Shown piece after piece: positions 31,589-40,605 of a stretch of DNA of 52,878 nucleotides. Both the position numbers and the translations under genes were made by a program. The DNA is from Nostoc sp. B(2019). GTDB lineage: Bacteria > Cyanobacteriota > Cyanobacteriia > Cyanobacteriales > Nostocaceae. The stretch is from positions 1-52,878 of the forward strand of contig NZ_WVID01000037.1 of NCBI RefSeq assembly GCF_010091925.1, written 5' to 3'. The first letter of the stretch is position 1; each line of letters opens with the position of its first letter. The notes under the pieces were generated by a model that saw nothing but the letters and a program-made list of their open reading frames with translations, made no database searches and was not told where the DNA came from.

Positions 31589-31613
31589 ACTAATGCGTAA
31601 ATCATAGAATTAA

Positions 31614-31844
31614 TTATTCAATTTGCTGTCTGAGAGATGGTGTCAGAATCATTATTCCTCTAACAATTTCTTCAGGGGTAGCCGTGCCATTAATTACCTT
31701 TGGTGCGATTGCTATCACTTCCAGAGCTAGGTTTGTTGGGATTCCCTTTGCTTCTAATCGCTTCAATTCCAAAACATCAATGCCTGCTGCCAATCCATCT
31801 AAATACTCTTCTACACTTACTCCCAAGTTTTTAATCTTCGACAT
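31614..31844 (-). CDS. Hypothetical protein, 76 aa
   Basis: Starting at the ATG at 31844 (MSKIKNLGVSVEEYLDGLAA) the product is helical and acidic, with no motif I recognise. It runs against parB, so the two genes converge. The longer start at 31853 adds three residues. It is counted as real because of its length and good composition. Confidence 0.45.
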   Translation of the reverse strand: MSKIKNLGVSVEEYLDGLAAGIDVLELKRLEAKGIPTNLALEVIAIAPKVINGTATPEEIVRGIMILTPSLRQQIE

Positions 31845-31938
31845 AGGTATCATTAGTTTTTTGTTCGACCTCTATATTCAAGCATTTATTACGTGGCGGT
31901 TATACAGTGGGAAGTATATTCTCTATGCCAACTTGAGG

Positions 31939-31971
31939 GTGATCACCTACGGTGGGCAGGTACGCCATCGC
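31939..31971 (+). repeat. Short dispersed repeat, family A
   Basis: GTGATCACCTACGGTGGGCA followed by GGTACGCCATCGC matches the element at 10048 with few changes. The rest of 31854-32276 is AT-rich and holds no gene that I can support. Confidence 0.7.
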
Positions 31972-32276
31972 ACTGGTAGTTTGTGATGGGGTACGCTCAT
32001 CTTTTTGCAGCAGATGGTAAAAATGGTTGGAGAAACCCTAAAGTAAGAAATTTATTGCTGAAGTTTCTTACTTTGGTTGCTATAGTCAAGCGATATCAGA
32101 GCTTTTGAAAGCCAGTGCTATTTACCTTTCTTGCGAGGTAATGGCTAAAACAGATTCTTGAGAATATATTTTTTTAGATGAAAAGTTTCTGTTTATTATG
32201 AAGGCAAACTCTCAGTGAAGTGGAAGAAAAGGAGATTTTCTGTTGGCGCTTAAAGTTAAGTTGTTGCAAATTTTCT

Positions 32277-33191
32277 TTATAGGATACACATGGTTGTAAA
32301 AGCCTCCTTCTGAGAAGCTGCAAACTCAACAAATGCTCTAATGCGTGGTGCAACAAAGCGCCGATCCAGATAGCAAATCCACACCGGAACTTCTGGCGGT
32401 CGATAGGCTTTGAGAACCTCTTCCAAACAGCCAGTAGTAACAGCTTCTGCTGCCAAGAATCCAGGCATCTGACTTAAGCCCAGACCTGCAATTGCTGAGC
32501 GTACAATCGCATCTGCATTATCAAACACAACCGAACCACTGACCGCACATCGCTCAACCTTCCCATCAACTGCGAAAGACCACGGATAAAAGCGCCCAGT
32601 TGACCGATTGCGAAAATTCAAACAGTTATGCTGTTGAAGTTGTTCTGGGTGCTGGGGTCGCCCATGTTGCTCAAAATATGCAGGTGAACCACAAACTATT
32701 AAAGAGTAAGTGACAAGTTGACGAGCGATCAGATTCGCGCTGTCGCTCAATTGTCCTGTGCGAATCACCACATCAATTCCTTGATCGGCTAGATCTACAT
32801 GGCGATCGTCCATCGAAATGTCAAGGGCAATCTCTGGAAAAGCTTGACTGAATCCCTTAAGGATTGGTACTAAGCAAACGCGCCCAAATGCAGTCGGTAC
32901 ACTTACAGTTAATCGCCCTCTGGGAGCCGCACGATTACCCTGGATTTCTGCTTCAAGGGCATCCAGTTCACCCAGTAATTGCTGACATCCTTCATAAAAC
33001 CTCATCCCATCAGGAGTCAGGCTAATGCTACGGGTGGTGCGATGGAAAAGTTTAACACCTAAGTCAGCTTCTAAGCGGGCAACAGCTTTGCTAACGGCTG
33101 AAGTGGACAATCCTAATCCATTGGATGCTTGGACAAAGCTTTGAACCTCTGCCACTCGCACAAATGCCAATATGTTCGACAAACTCTTCAT
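32277..33191 (-). CDS. LysR-family transcriptional regulator
   Basis: Starting at the ATG at 33191 (MKSLSNILAFVRVAE) the 304-residue protein has a winged helix-turn-helix with GLGLSTSAVSKAVARLEADL and LFHRTTRSISLTPDG, then a LysR substrate domain including NSANLIARQL-like and FDNADAIVRSAIAGLGLSQM blocks. The longer frame to 33308 has poor LysR character upstream. It is divergent from the SnoaL-like gene at 33336, so it probably regulates the 33-35 kb redox genes; the inducer is unknown. Confidence 0.9.
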   Translation of the reverse strand: MKSLSNILAFVRVAEVQSFVQASNGLGLSTSAVSKAVARLEADLGVKLFHRTTRSISLTPDGMRFYEGCQQLLGELDALEAEIQGNRAAPRGRLTVSVPTAFGRVCLVPILKGFSQAFPEIALDISMDDRHVDLADQGIDVVIRTGQLSDSANLIARQLVTYSLIVCGSPAYFEQHGRPQHPEQLQQHNCLNFRNRSTGRFYPWSFAVDGKVERCAVSGSVVFDNADAIVRSAIAGLGLSQMPGFLAAEAVTTGCLEEVLKAYRPPEVPVWICYLDRRFVAPRIRAFVEFAASQKEAFTTMCIL

Positions 33192-33335
33192 CGCTAATTG
33201 TTGAAAAAAAGTGGATAAAGAAGTGAAATAAAGCCTGTTCTCAAAAGATTGTAAACATAATATCTTGTAAATCAAGACAGGTGCAAAGCAAACCACTCTT
33301 GCACACAAGCCAAATCACAATTAGGAGAAACTAAA

Positions 33336-33926
33336 ATGACAACTCAAAGCTTAAACTCAACCCTACTGCATACCCAATTTCCCGATGCGCTGTTTGCCCA
33401 GTACACAAAAGAACCCGCAAACAATCTTGCAGCAGCAGACAAATTAGAAATAATTGAAAAACTGTACTTACTAGAACTGATTTTTGATACTCGTCGCTAT
33501 GAGGTAATGGATGCCATTGTCACCGAAGACTTTGTGATGGATCATGCACTTGCAAAGCGTATGGATCGAGCCTCATTCAAACAGTTGTGGCAGGACAATG
33601 AGGCAGTGTTACTCGATGGAATTCGACATCAATTGACTAACATCATTGTCTATCCTAATCAGGATGGTACAGCAACTGCCATTGCCTATTTAAATGTCCT
33701 CAAGTTTGCCAATACCCCTACATTGTCCAAAACCGACAATCCTGCTTTACTGGCTCATGCTGTTCAAGTGGTTCAGTTCCGCAAAGAGAACCATGTTTGG
33801 AAACTGGCTCACCTCACGATTGATCAAATGGCAGTGTCAAACATCTTTGGTTTAGATGAAGCTACTCAACATTACTTTGCAGCACTAGCAACTGAGCGCG
33901 ATCAACTCCGCCAACCTTTGTTCTAA
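33336..33926 (+). CDS. SnoaL/NTF2-like protein
   Basis: The 196-residue protein has the NTF2-like cone fold pattern: KLEIIEKLYLLELIFDTRRY near residues 36-55, then strand-rich repeats ending with WKLAHLTIDQMAV. Such proteins are enzymes or binding proteins for hydrophobic ligands; the role here is open. The ATG follows TTAGGAGAAAC. It begins a rightward run with a quinone oxidoreductase and is divergent from a LysR gene that likely controls it. Confidence 0.75.
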   Translation: MTTQSLNSTLLHTQFPDALFAQYTKEPANNLAAADKLEIIEKLYLLELIFDTRRYEVMDAIVTEDFVMDHALAKRMDRASFKQLWQDNEAVLLDGIRHQLTNIIVYPNQDGTATAIAYLNVLKFANTPTLSKTDNPALLAHAVQVVQFRKENHVWKLAHLTIDQMAVSNIFGLDEATQHYFAALATERDQLRQPLF

Positions 33927-33964
33927 AACTATCTAACAACATTTAGACAACCAAAGAAAACACT

Positions 33965-34957
33965 ATGATGAAAACCATTCAAGTAATTCAGCATGGTAAT
34001 GCTGACGTTCTTCAACTCACTGATGCTGAAATTCCCCAACTTCAACCTGGGCAAGCCTTAGTCAAGATCCACTATGCAGGTGTAAACTTTATTGATGTTG
34101 CCATGCGGCGCGGTTGGTATCCCAATCCACCGATTCCTACGCCCTTTATTCCTGGTGTAGAAGGAGCAGGAGAAGTAGTTGCGATCGCACGGGATGTTAG
34201 CGAAGTTCAAGTGGGCGATCGCGTTAGCTTTATGCAAGAAGAAGAGCCAGGATTGGATCGAGCCTATGCTGAATATATACCGCTTGCAGCTTGGAAACTG
34301 ATTCCGCTCCCTGATTTCATCTCATTTGAAACAGCAGCTGCAATGACCGCCCAAGGTTTGACAACTCAGTACATGATGCATGAGTTTACAACCATTCAAC
34401 CTGGAAAAACGGTACTCATTCATGCTGCTGCGGGAGGAATGGGTTTAAATCTGGTGCAGTGGGCAAAGCATCTTGGTGCATTCGTTATTGGTACTACCTC
34501 CAATGAAACTAAGGCGCAACGGGTTTTGTCGTTAGGTGCAGATGCCGTGATTGATTACACCCAAGAAGACTTTGTGCAACGGGTAAAAGAACTGACCGAT
34601 GGTAGAGGTGCAGATCTAATCATCGACGGAGTTGGTAAAACAACCTTTGCAGGCGACCTCGAAGCCGTAGCCACACGCGGTCATATCGTTACTTATGGCA
34701 TTACAGGTGGTATGCCAGACAACATTAATCCGTTTGAGTTACTATACCGCTCCAGAACTGTGCATGGAGCAGACTTGTTTGACTACATTGCTAATCGCCA
34801 AGAACGCATCATGAGAGCTAATGCTGTTTGGGAAGCCATTGCAGGTAATTGGCTCAAACCGCAAGTCTCTCAAGTGTTTATGCTAGAAGATGCGAACACA
34901 GCCCATCGCCTCATCGAAGACCGCAACAACATGGGCAAAATTCTGCTCAAGATCTAA
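33965..34957 (+). CDS. Quinone oxidoreductase (zeta-crystallin type)
   Basis: The 330-residue protein is a medium-chain dehydrogenase/reductase without the zinc site, with the N-terminal GroES-like half (PFIPGVEGAGEVV near residues 60-72, VGDRVSFM) and an NADPH-binding fold (VLIHAAAGGMGLNLVQWA near 150-167). It would reduce quinones or alkenals with NADPH, a detoxification role. It follows the SnoaL-like gene by 38 bp, so they are probably one operon under the LysR regulator. Confidence 0.9.
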   Translation: MMKTIQVIQHGNADVLQLTDAEIPQLQPGQALVKIHYAGVNFIDVAMRRGWYPNPPIPTPFIPGVEGAGEVVAIARDVSEVQVGDRVSFMQEEEPGLDRAYAEYIPLAAWKLIPLPDFISFETAAAMTAQGLTTQYMMHEFTTIQPGKTVLIHAAAGGMGLNLVQWAKHLGAFVIGTTSNETKAQRVLSLGADAVIDYTQEDFVQRVKELTDGRGADLIIDGVGKTTFAGDLEAVATRGHIVTYGITGGMPDNINPFELLYRSRTVHGADLFDYIANRQERIMRANAVWEAIAGNWLKPQVSQVFMLEDANTAHRLIEDRNNMGKILLKI

Positions 34958-35028
34958 TCAGTATGATTGCTATATACCATATAAGCCCAGCGCAACTTAC
35001 TGATTCGACACAACAAAGAGAATAAAAT

Positions 35029-35092
35029 TATCAAACTCAAACTACAAGGTAAACGCGCACTGGTAATCAGTAGAGCAGTGGTATTGGCTCTG
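35029..35092 (+). pseudogene. Short-chain dehydrogenase 5' fragment
   Basis: The bases read KLKLQGKRALVI then, after a small deletion, SSGIGS, the N-terminal strand and glycine motif of a short-chain dehydrogenase. Only about 20 residues survive before a stop. Confidence 0.5.
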
Positions 35093-35112
35093 TAATCACT
35101 AACAAAGTCATT

Positions 35113-35757
35113 ATGAATATCGGGATTATTGGTTCAGGCAAAGTCGGCAGTACATTAGGTGAGCTTTGGGCAAAAGCCGGACATCAAGTTATGTTTAGCT
35201 TCTCACGTTATCCAGAACGCCTACAAACACTTGCAAACCAAATCGGCTTTAATGCTACAAGTGGAACACCAGCATCAGCCGCAAATTTTGCAGATGTTGT
35301 GTTGTTTGCTCCCAACTTTTGGCTAGTGCGGGAGGCGATCGCTCAAGCTGGTTCTCTCGCCGGCAAGATAGTAATTGACACTACTAACCCTTACCGTTGG
35401 GCTGAAGGCGGTGATATCATTCGCATGATTGATGAGAAAACTTCTGGTGCAGAGATTATTCAAAAACTTTTGCCAGGAGCTAAATTAGTCAAGGCATACA
35501 GCAGTTTTCAACCAAACGCTTTGCGGCGCTCGCTAAAGCATCCTCTAGAGCAACGTTTAGCAGTAGCAATCGCATCTGACGACGAAGCAGCAAAAGCAGT
35601 TGTAGCCCAATTGGCACAAGACAGTGGAGGTCGCCCGTTCGATCTTGGCTCACTGCAAAATGCTAGTCTAATGGAAATCCCTGGTGCTTTTTCTTCCAGT
35701 GATACTCAAACCTTGGATGTTGCATTCAAGCAAAGGCAGCTAGTCCTCGGTTACTAA
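35113..35757 (+). CDS. NAD(P)-binding oxidoreductase (F420-dependent NADP reductase type)
   Basis: The 214-residue protein starts MNIGIIGSGKVGSTLGELW, the Rossmann motif GxGxxG (residues 7-12), and has the family features ADVVLFAPNFWLVREAI and VIDTTNPYRWAEGG. Members of this group bind NADP and sometimes F420; a role in redox metabolism of a small molecule is likely, with the substrate unknown. The gene is complete. A strong hairpin at 35775 follows it, marking the end of the transcript. Confidence 0.85.
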   Translation: MNIGIIGSGKVGSTLGELWAKAGHQVMFSFSRYPERLQTLANQIGFNATSGTPASAANFADVVLFAPNFWLVREAIAQAGSLAGKIVIDTTNPYRWAEGGDIIRMIDEKTSGAEIIQKLLPGAKLVKAYSSFQPNALRRSLKHPLEQRLAVAIASDDEAAKAVVAQLAQDSGGRPFDLGSLQNASLMEIPGAFSSSDTQTLDVAFKQRQLVLGY

Positions 35758-35774
35758 GGCTCTTAGATATTGAA

Positions 35775-35812
35775 TTAGGTCGAGGGTGAGATAATACTTA
35801 CCCTCGACCTAA
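35775..35812 (+). terminator. Long-stem hairpin after the reductase gene
   Basis: TTAGGTCGAGGGT and its exact complement form a 13-bp stem with a 12-nt loop. No T-run follows, so it may act as a weak or bidirectional terminator or transcript stabiliser. Confidence 0.6.
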
Positions 35813-36390
35813 CTTGATACCAATACTAATACTAGCCATTACCGGGAAAGGAAGTTAAGTAGCACTGGCAGCCAAAAACCTTTACTACAAGTCATTACAA
35901 GCTTTTATAAAAGAGCTATTGCTTACTTGCTTTTCTTACCGAGGGCTGGCTTGTTGCTTCTGCTGAAGTGGAGGGGCTTGTTGGGTGTAAGCCAAGGGGG
36001 AAGTAGGGGGAAGCAGATGCAGGTAGAATTTTCTTCTAGTGCAGAGTCGAGCATATACTCTGTGGTTGATCTCGGCACCCCCCTAAAAATCAAATCTATT
36101 AATGTTCAAATCCCAAAATTTTGGGGAATACTTAGTTTACGTTTTTACGTGCCATAAATACATACTTTACAACCCTGAATAAATTGCAATCTCGACAGAG
36201 TTGGCATTTCTCCAGGTTTTTTTATATGCAATAGGTTTATTAGCAAAGAGTTTGTACTCTACTCTCTACCATCTAAACCCAAATTACACGATTGTCGGCT
36301 CAACGCCACATCAATATATATAGGCAGTAATTACACGTAATGGCTCCTTCGTTGAATGCTGTCACCATTAGCTATACTTATCTCAGTTAT
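35813..36390. other. Stretch without a clear gene
   Basis: The DNA is of mixed composition with several stop-rich frames. A short open frame at 35927-36157 has no ribosome-binding site or recognisable protein features. I see no other structure here. Confidence 0.5.
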
Positions 36391-36675
36391 TCAAACACCG
36401 ACCGACTGAAGCACTCCCCGTGTGATTGGATGATGGGAGAGTTCGGCAATTCGATTTTCTTGTACTACTTGCAGTAATAAGAAGGTGAAATTCTGCCAGA
36501 CGATTTCAGTGGTGGAATGGTTGTCTTTGAGTGTGTTGCTCAAAATGGGTATAGCTTGTATAAAGAGTAGTTCAGCTTCACCGTACCGTCCTTGCGAACG
36601 GTAGAAGGATGCCAAATTATTGAAGGCTATTGCCATATTTGGATCAGCATTGCTGAGATGCTTCTTATGAAGCAT
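36391..36675 (-). pseudogene. TPR-protein C-terminal remnant
   Basis: The frame contains MAIAFNNLASFYRSQGRYGE and AELLFIQAI, one and a half kinesin-light-chain-type tetratricopeptide repeats, with normal repeat spacing (about 42 residues), then a divergent tail. A real TPR protein would have several repeats, so this is the end of one. The ATG at 36675 overlaps the TetR gene's stop, but there is no N-terminal domain. Confidence 0.6.
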
Positions 36676-37275
36676 CTAAAATTCAGTGAGCTTGATGGCT
36701 TTCAGCGCCCATAGAGGTAATTGCTCTGCAAACTGCCGATCCAGGGGTAAGTGTCCTACCAAAAGCCGAAAATAAATCGGCCCGTAAAGAATGTCGATCG
36801 CTAGCTCTGGATCGAGGTTCGGATCGAATTCGCCACTCTCGATACCCTTTTGAAGGATGGCTTTAACCGCAGCACGACGGGGATAGATAAAGCGATCGCG
36901 GTAACTGGCTAGGGCATCTGGATCTGCCTGTCCCTCTGCAATAATTTGCGCCACGATTCGACCATAGTCCCCTGAAAATGTCTGCACCAAAGAAGCCATT
37001 TGCACTTTGATTGCTTCCGTTGCTGATAAACCTTCTGGGAAAGGCGTGACAGATAGCACATTTTCTACGAACGCATCCATAACCACCGCTACTTTACTAG
37101 GCCACCAACGGTAAATCGTCGTTTTGCCCACACCCGACTCACGGGCGATCGCCTCAATGGACAAGTCTCTGAGGGTTGTTATTTTGAGCAGCGTCCAGGT
37201 TGCGTTCAAAATTGCCGCCCTCGATTCTTCTGAGCGGGGCCGCCCAATCTGTTTAGTATCAGAGGTTTTAGGCAT
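36676..37275 (-). CDS. TetR-family transcriptional regulator
   Basis: The 199-residue protein has the N-terminal helix-turn-helix (ILNATWTLLKITTLRDLSIE and ARESGVGKTTIYRWWPSK, about residues 24-62) and a helical ligand domain. TetR proteins repress divergent genes until a ligand binds. It is divergent from the gene at 37372, with a promoter and GATACGTATC palindrome in between that is probably its operator. It may sense a toxic compound handled by the neighbours. Confidence 0.9.
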   Translation of the reverse strand: MPKTSDTKQIGRPRSEESRAAILNATWTLLKITTLRDLSIEAIARESGVGKTTIYRWWPSKVAVVMDAFVENVLSVTPFPEGLSATEAIKVQMASLVQTFSGDYGRIVAQIIAEGQADPDALASYRDRFIYPRRAAVKAILQKGIESGEFDPNLDPELAIDILYGPIYFRLLVGHLPLDRQFAEQLPLWALKAIKLTEF

Positions 37276-37290
37276 TTTTCAAATTAGTAC

Positions 37291-37326
37291 TTGACATCTG
37301 GTTTTTATTCTAATACGATACGTATC
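37291..37326 (+). promoter_or_regulatory. Promoter with TetR-type operator
   Basis: TTGACA (37291) and TACGAT (37314) with a 17-bp spacer form a good promoter reading away from the TetR gene. The perfect palindrome GATACGTATC (37317-37326) overlaps the -10 box, the usual place for a TetR operator. Confidence 0.7.
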
Positions 37327-37371
37327 ATAAATAAAGATACGCAACGGCGCGAAACTAAAAGGAGACGGGTG

Positions 37372-37668
37372 ATGCGAGGCATCTATTGTGAAGCATTTCA
37401 TCGAGAACAAGCACAGCGTCGAACCATTGCAACTGCTAGGCAAACTGACCCTCGCACTCAGCCACCCCGTTACAAGATGTTCTTGCTGACCTGGCTTGCC
37501 ATTTATCCCTTGATTACGGGCATTTATCTACTGTTTGGCAATCTGTTAAGTGGTTTGCCGTTGTTGCTTCGCACCCTGTTACTGACTGGAGTTCTAGTTT
37601 ATCTAATGACGTATCTCGTCATGCCTAAGCTGACAAAAATATTCCATAAATGGTTGTTTAAGCCCTAA
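37372..37668 (+). CDS. Small membrane protein, related to the membrane tail of ABM-type proteins
   Basis: From the ATG at 37372, behind an AGGAGACGGG ribosome-binding site, the 98-residue product has a short charged head and two hydrophobic helices (about residues 38-57 and 60-82) with a PPRYKMFLLTWLAIYPL segment. This pattern is seen at the C-terminus of membrane-anchored antibiotic-biosynthesis monooxygenase-type proteins. The start chosen by length alone (37291) is the -35 box and is rejected. It is probably the first gene controlled by the TetR protein. Confidence 0.65.
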   Translation: MRGIYCEAFHREQAQRRTIATARQTDPRTQPPRYKMFLLTWLAIYPLITGIYLLFGNLLSGLPLLLRTLLLTGVLVYLMTYLVMPKLTKIFHKWLFKP

Positions 37669-37701
37669 ACGAAATTAATCTAACAGCAATATGCTCCTGC
37701 C

Positions 37702-37890
37702 ATGACAAAACCTGAAATTATCACATTTAACTCAAACTTAACTCAACAGGATTTGCCTTATGAAAAGCTACGCAATAATCCAGCACTTCCCGGTAGGGAT
37801 TCAGCTTTTAGAGTTTGGGTCTTAGAAAGTACCCCAGAAAACGACATCTGGCAACAACTTGAGACTATCTACAGTTGGGTTGGCATTTAG
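37702..37890 (+). CDS. Hypothetical protein, 62 aa
   Basis: The product (MTKPEIITFNSNLTQQDLPY and so on) has no motif I recognise and may be a shortened version of a larger protein. It sits 33 bp after the small membrane gene and would be in the same transcript. Confidence 0.4.
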   Translation: MTKPEIITFNSNLTQQDLPYEKLRNNPALPGRDSAFRVWVLESTPENDIWQQLETIYSWVGI

Positions 37891-38045
37891 AAGTAAACCA
37901 TTTAATTTCAAATACTTAGGAGATTAACAATGACTACGCTGACTACTGTTACAGACCAACCCGGACAGAATGTAGAGGATCGCCAACAAATCCAACAGCT
38001 TACCCAACAGTGGGTGAAGCTCTGGAGTCTCAAAGACAAGTATGC

Positions 38046-38571
38046 TTTGAATGATAATGTGAGAAAAATTTTGATCCATAAATTAGAAAAGAGTTAACGA
38101 AAATTCAGGCTTTTGCGCTAATCACAAATTAAAACTTTGAATCAAATTATGAGTGAGAGTTGAAATTCTGAATCATAACTAGAAAATGAGTTGAAAAAAC
38201 ACAATTGGACAAAACTTGCACAAAAATTTTCTGACAAAATTGCTTTAACTTAAACTTTCAATTCAAAATATGGTTCAAATACCCATGTTATGGTTCAAAA
38301 CTTTTGTTTTAGTAGATATCTGAGTAAAAATCAAATATTTCATTGTCCAAGCGATCGCCCAATAACAGAGCGATCGCTAACCTCAAATCGTAGCTGAATA
38401 ATAATGATAATCAAGTCAAACTATTGATACAAACGTTCCTTTTAACAGTCTTTTTATCTCCTAAACGATAATCATTATTAGTAAAAAAACTCGAATATTA
38501 AAAGTGAACTATAAACTGGATACTCATTTCTGAAGCATATCATGGGTTAAAATCTCAATTTTTAGTTCAAA
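38046..38571. mobile_element. MITE-like insertion
   Basis: The roughly 526-bp element begins TTTGAATGATAATGTGAG and, on the opposite strand, starts TTTGAACTAAAAATTGAG; the imperfect inverted ends run for about 30-35 bp. It has no coding capacity, is AT-rich, and interrupts a gene. These features fit a non-autonomous transposable element. Direct target repeats are not clear. Confidence 0.6.
38399..38480. promoter_or_regulatory. Inverted pair of Fur-like boxes in the MITE-like insert
   Basis: TAATAATGATAATC (38399-38412) and GATAATCATTATTA (38467-38480) are inverted copies of each other and each resembles one side of the Fur consensus. They could bind an iron regulator, though AT-rich DNA can look like this by chance. 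Confidence 0.35.
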
Positions 38572-39103
38572 TCACAACAAGCCCTTTGGAGAAGGCTTTG
38601 AGCAAATCTTTGCTACAGGTGAGAACGAAATTTTGGTGTTTGATAATTTCGATGGCTCGGTCGTTGTTCTCCACAGTTTGCAGGAGTATTTGAATACCTG
38701 GATACCTGTGATGCAGCAGTTCACCTTTTGGGAGATTGCGATTGAGGACAATTTAGAGATTTCCATCAGTGGCGATCTAGCCGTTACAACTTTTTCCTTC
38801 GCTGGTGGCGGACAAAGTAAAGACGGACAGGATTACAAACTACGTCAGCATGTCACTCATGTTTGGAAACGTATAAACGGTTCATGGCGACTCGTTCACG
38901 AGCATTTAACAGTAGGAGATACACCTTAATAACAGTGCATCGCATCGATCACTTTTGTGCTTTCACAGTATGGATGACAACAAATTTAGGCGTTGCTGAT
39001 TGAGATGTTTTTTGCTTCACACAGAGAATAACAGTTTAAAAGATTGAATTTTAAATCTTCATACTCATATTTAGCAACGTCCAAATCTAATAAGGTAATG
39101 AAT

Positions 39104-39562
39104 ATGACTCGAGTAAATCAACTCACTCCAAATCCGACTCCCAACAGTTTCAGTTCTATGCAAATCGATCACGTTTGCTTGAATGTGCTGAACTTCTCCC
39201 AAACGCTTCAGTGGTATCAGGAAAAGCTCGATGCCACAATCACACAAGAATGGACTGTTGATGTCTTTCCCGATCTCAAACTGGCTTACTTGGATGTATA
39301 CGGCTTTAAGATTGAAATCATCGGTAGCACTCAATCTTTAGCTGGAATGCCGACGGCTCAAAACTTTGGCGAAGGATTACGCACCAGTGGTATTGGTCAC
39401 TTCTGTTTTCGGGTGGATAATGTCGATGCAGTTTTAGTAGAACTTAATCGACGGGGTGTACCAACCTTTGTACCTCTAGGTAGCTATCCCGATGCGGGGG
39501 TTCGCCTCTGTTTTATTCAAGACAACAATGGCAACCTCATCGAGTTTGTCACCCCGTTGTAA
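39104..39562 (+). CDS. Glyoxalase/VOC-superfamily protein
   Basis: The 152-residue protein, from the ATG at 39104 behind AAGGT, has the vicinal-oxygen-chelate fold: QIDHVCLNVLNFSQTLQWYQ, GIGHFCFRVDNVDA in the second half and NNGNLIEFV at the end. Potential metal ligands (His, Glu) occupy the usual positions. It could be a dioxygenase, a glyoxalase or a binding protein for a toxic compound. It fits the redox/detoxification neighbourhood but has its own ribosome-binding site. Confidence 0.8.
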   Translation: MTRVNQLTPNPTPNSFSSMQIDHVCLNVLNFSQTLQWYQEKLDATITQEWTVDVFPDLKLAYLDVYGFKIEIIGSTQSLAGMPTAQNFGEGLRTSGIGHFCFRVDNVDAVLVELNRRGVPTFVPLGSYPDAGVRLCFIQDNNGNLIEFVTPL

Positions 39563-39673
39563 TACTAATTCGTAATTCCGAAAGCTCTACAGAATCTGGG
39601 TTTTGGCGTTTGATTCTGTTGCCGGGCTTTAGGGAATTGGTACAAAAGAGAGCCAACAATTGAGGTAAAAATA

Positions 39674-40552
39674 ATGAATAGCGCTACATCAGTTTCTACT
39701 ACATTTGCTATTGGTGGCGATTTACTGGTCAATCGACTTGGTTACGGTGCGATGCGGCTGACCGGACAACCTGGCAACTTTGGCCCTTACGCCGACTGGG
39801 AGGGTGGGCAAAACCTGCTTCGACGTGCTGTTGAACTGCGTGTAAACTTTATTGATACTGCCCAAGCCTATGGCCCAGGTTTCAATGAAGAACTAATTGC
39901 CTCAGCTTTGTATCCGTATCCATCCAATCTAGCGATCGCTACCAAAGGTGGAATTGACAAACCTACACCAGATAATATCCGTACCAACGGTAGCCCCGAA
40001 AATCTGCGGCGTGGTTGTGAGGCAAGTTTGCAACGGTTGAAAGTTGATCGCATTGACCTGTATCAACTGCATCGCCCCGACCCGAATGTGCCGTTTGCCG
40101 AATCAGTGGAAGCACTTGCCGAACTCCAGCGCGAAGGCAAAATTCGCCATATTGGCTTGTCAAATGTGACACTCACTGAGTTAGAAGAAGCCCAAAAAAT
40201 TGTGGCGATCGCTTCTGTGCAAAATCGCTTCAGCATTCGCGATCGCACTCATGCTGATGTTCTTAACTATTGCACACAATACGACATTGCCTTTATTCCC
40301 TACGGGTCGCTTGACGCGCATCCCCTAAAGCGCGGCGCGCCCCTAGCCAATGCTGGTGGAAGCTTGCAAGAAATCGGTGCGAGGCATAGCGTGAAGCCCA
40401 ATCAAATTGCCTTGGCATGGTTGCTACATCATGCACCTAACATCATTTTGATTCCAGGTACAACCATCATCAGCCATCTAGAAGAAAACATTGCCGCTGC
40501 TTCTATTAAGTTGACTAATGACGAGATGCAAGCTGCAAGTGAGTTTTTGTAA
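39674..40552 (+). CDS. Aldo/keto reductase
   Basis: The 292-residue protein has the full catalytic tetrad: Asp61 and Tyr66 (NFIDTAQAYGPG), Lys91 (IATKGG) and His133 (YQLHRPD), with the NADPH-binding block near the C-terminus (LIPGTTIISHLEEN). It would reduce aldehydes or ketones using NADPH. The ATG follows GAGGTAAAA. It lies 53 bp before the NmrA-like gene and the two may be cotranscribed. Confidence 0.92.
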   Translation: MNSATSVSTTFAIGGDLLVNRLGYGAMRLTGQPGNFGPYADWEGGQNLLRRAVELRVNFIDTAQAYGPGFNEELIASALYPYPSNLAIATKGGIDKPTPDNIRTNGSPENLRRGCEASLQRLKVDRIDLYQLHRPDPNVPFAESVEALAELQREGKIRHIGLSNVTLTELEEAQKIVAIASVQNRFSIRDRTHADVLNYCTQYDIAFIPYGSLDAHPLKRGAPLANAGGSLQEIGARHSVKPNQIALAWLLHHAPNIILIPGTTIISHLEENIAAASIKLTNDEMQAASEFL

Positions 40553-40605
40553 ATAGATAAATACTAAGCACAATTGTGGAATTAAGAAAGGAAATAAGAC
40601 CAATC

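Larger units (their letters stand above)
37930..38929 (+). pseudogene. SnoaL/NTF2-like gene split by a 526-bp insert
   Basis: The 5' part (37930-38043: MTTLTTVTDQPGQNVEDRQQ, then QWVKLWSLKDK) and the 3' part (about 38581-38929: PFGEGFEQIFATGENEILVF, ending RINGSWRLVHEHLTVGD) together make one NTF2-like protein of about 150 residues. An AT-rich insert at 38046-38571 separates them, so the frame is broken. The C-terminal piece still has an ATG but not the N-terminal helix of the fold. Confidence 0.8.

Noticed and set aside
37291-37371. Longer start for the membrane protein at 37372
   Set aside because: The first codon is TTG of the -35 box TTGACA; a good ribosome-binding site precedes the ATG at 37372 instead.
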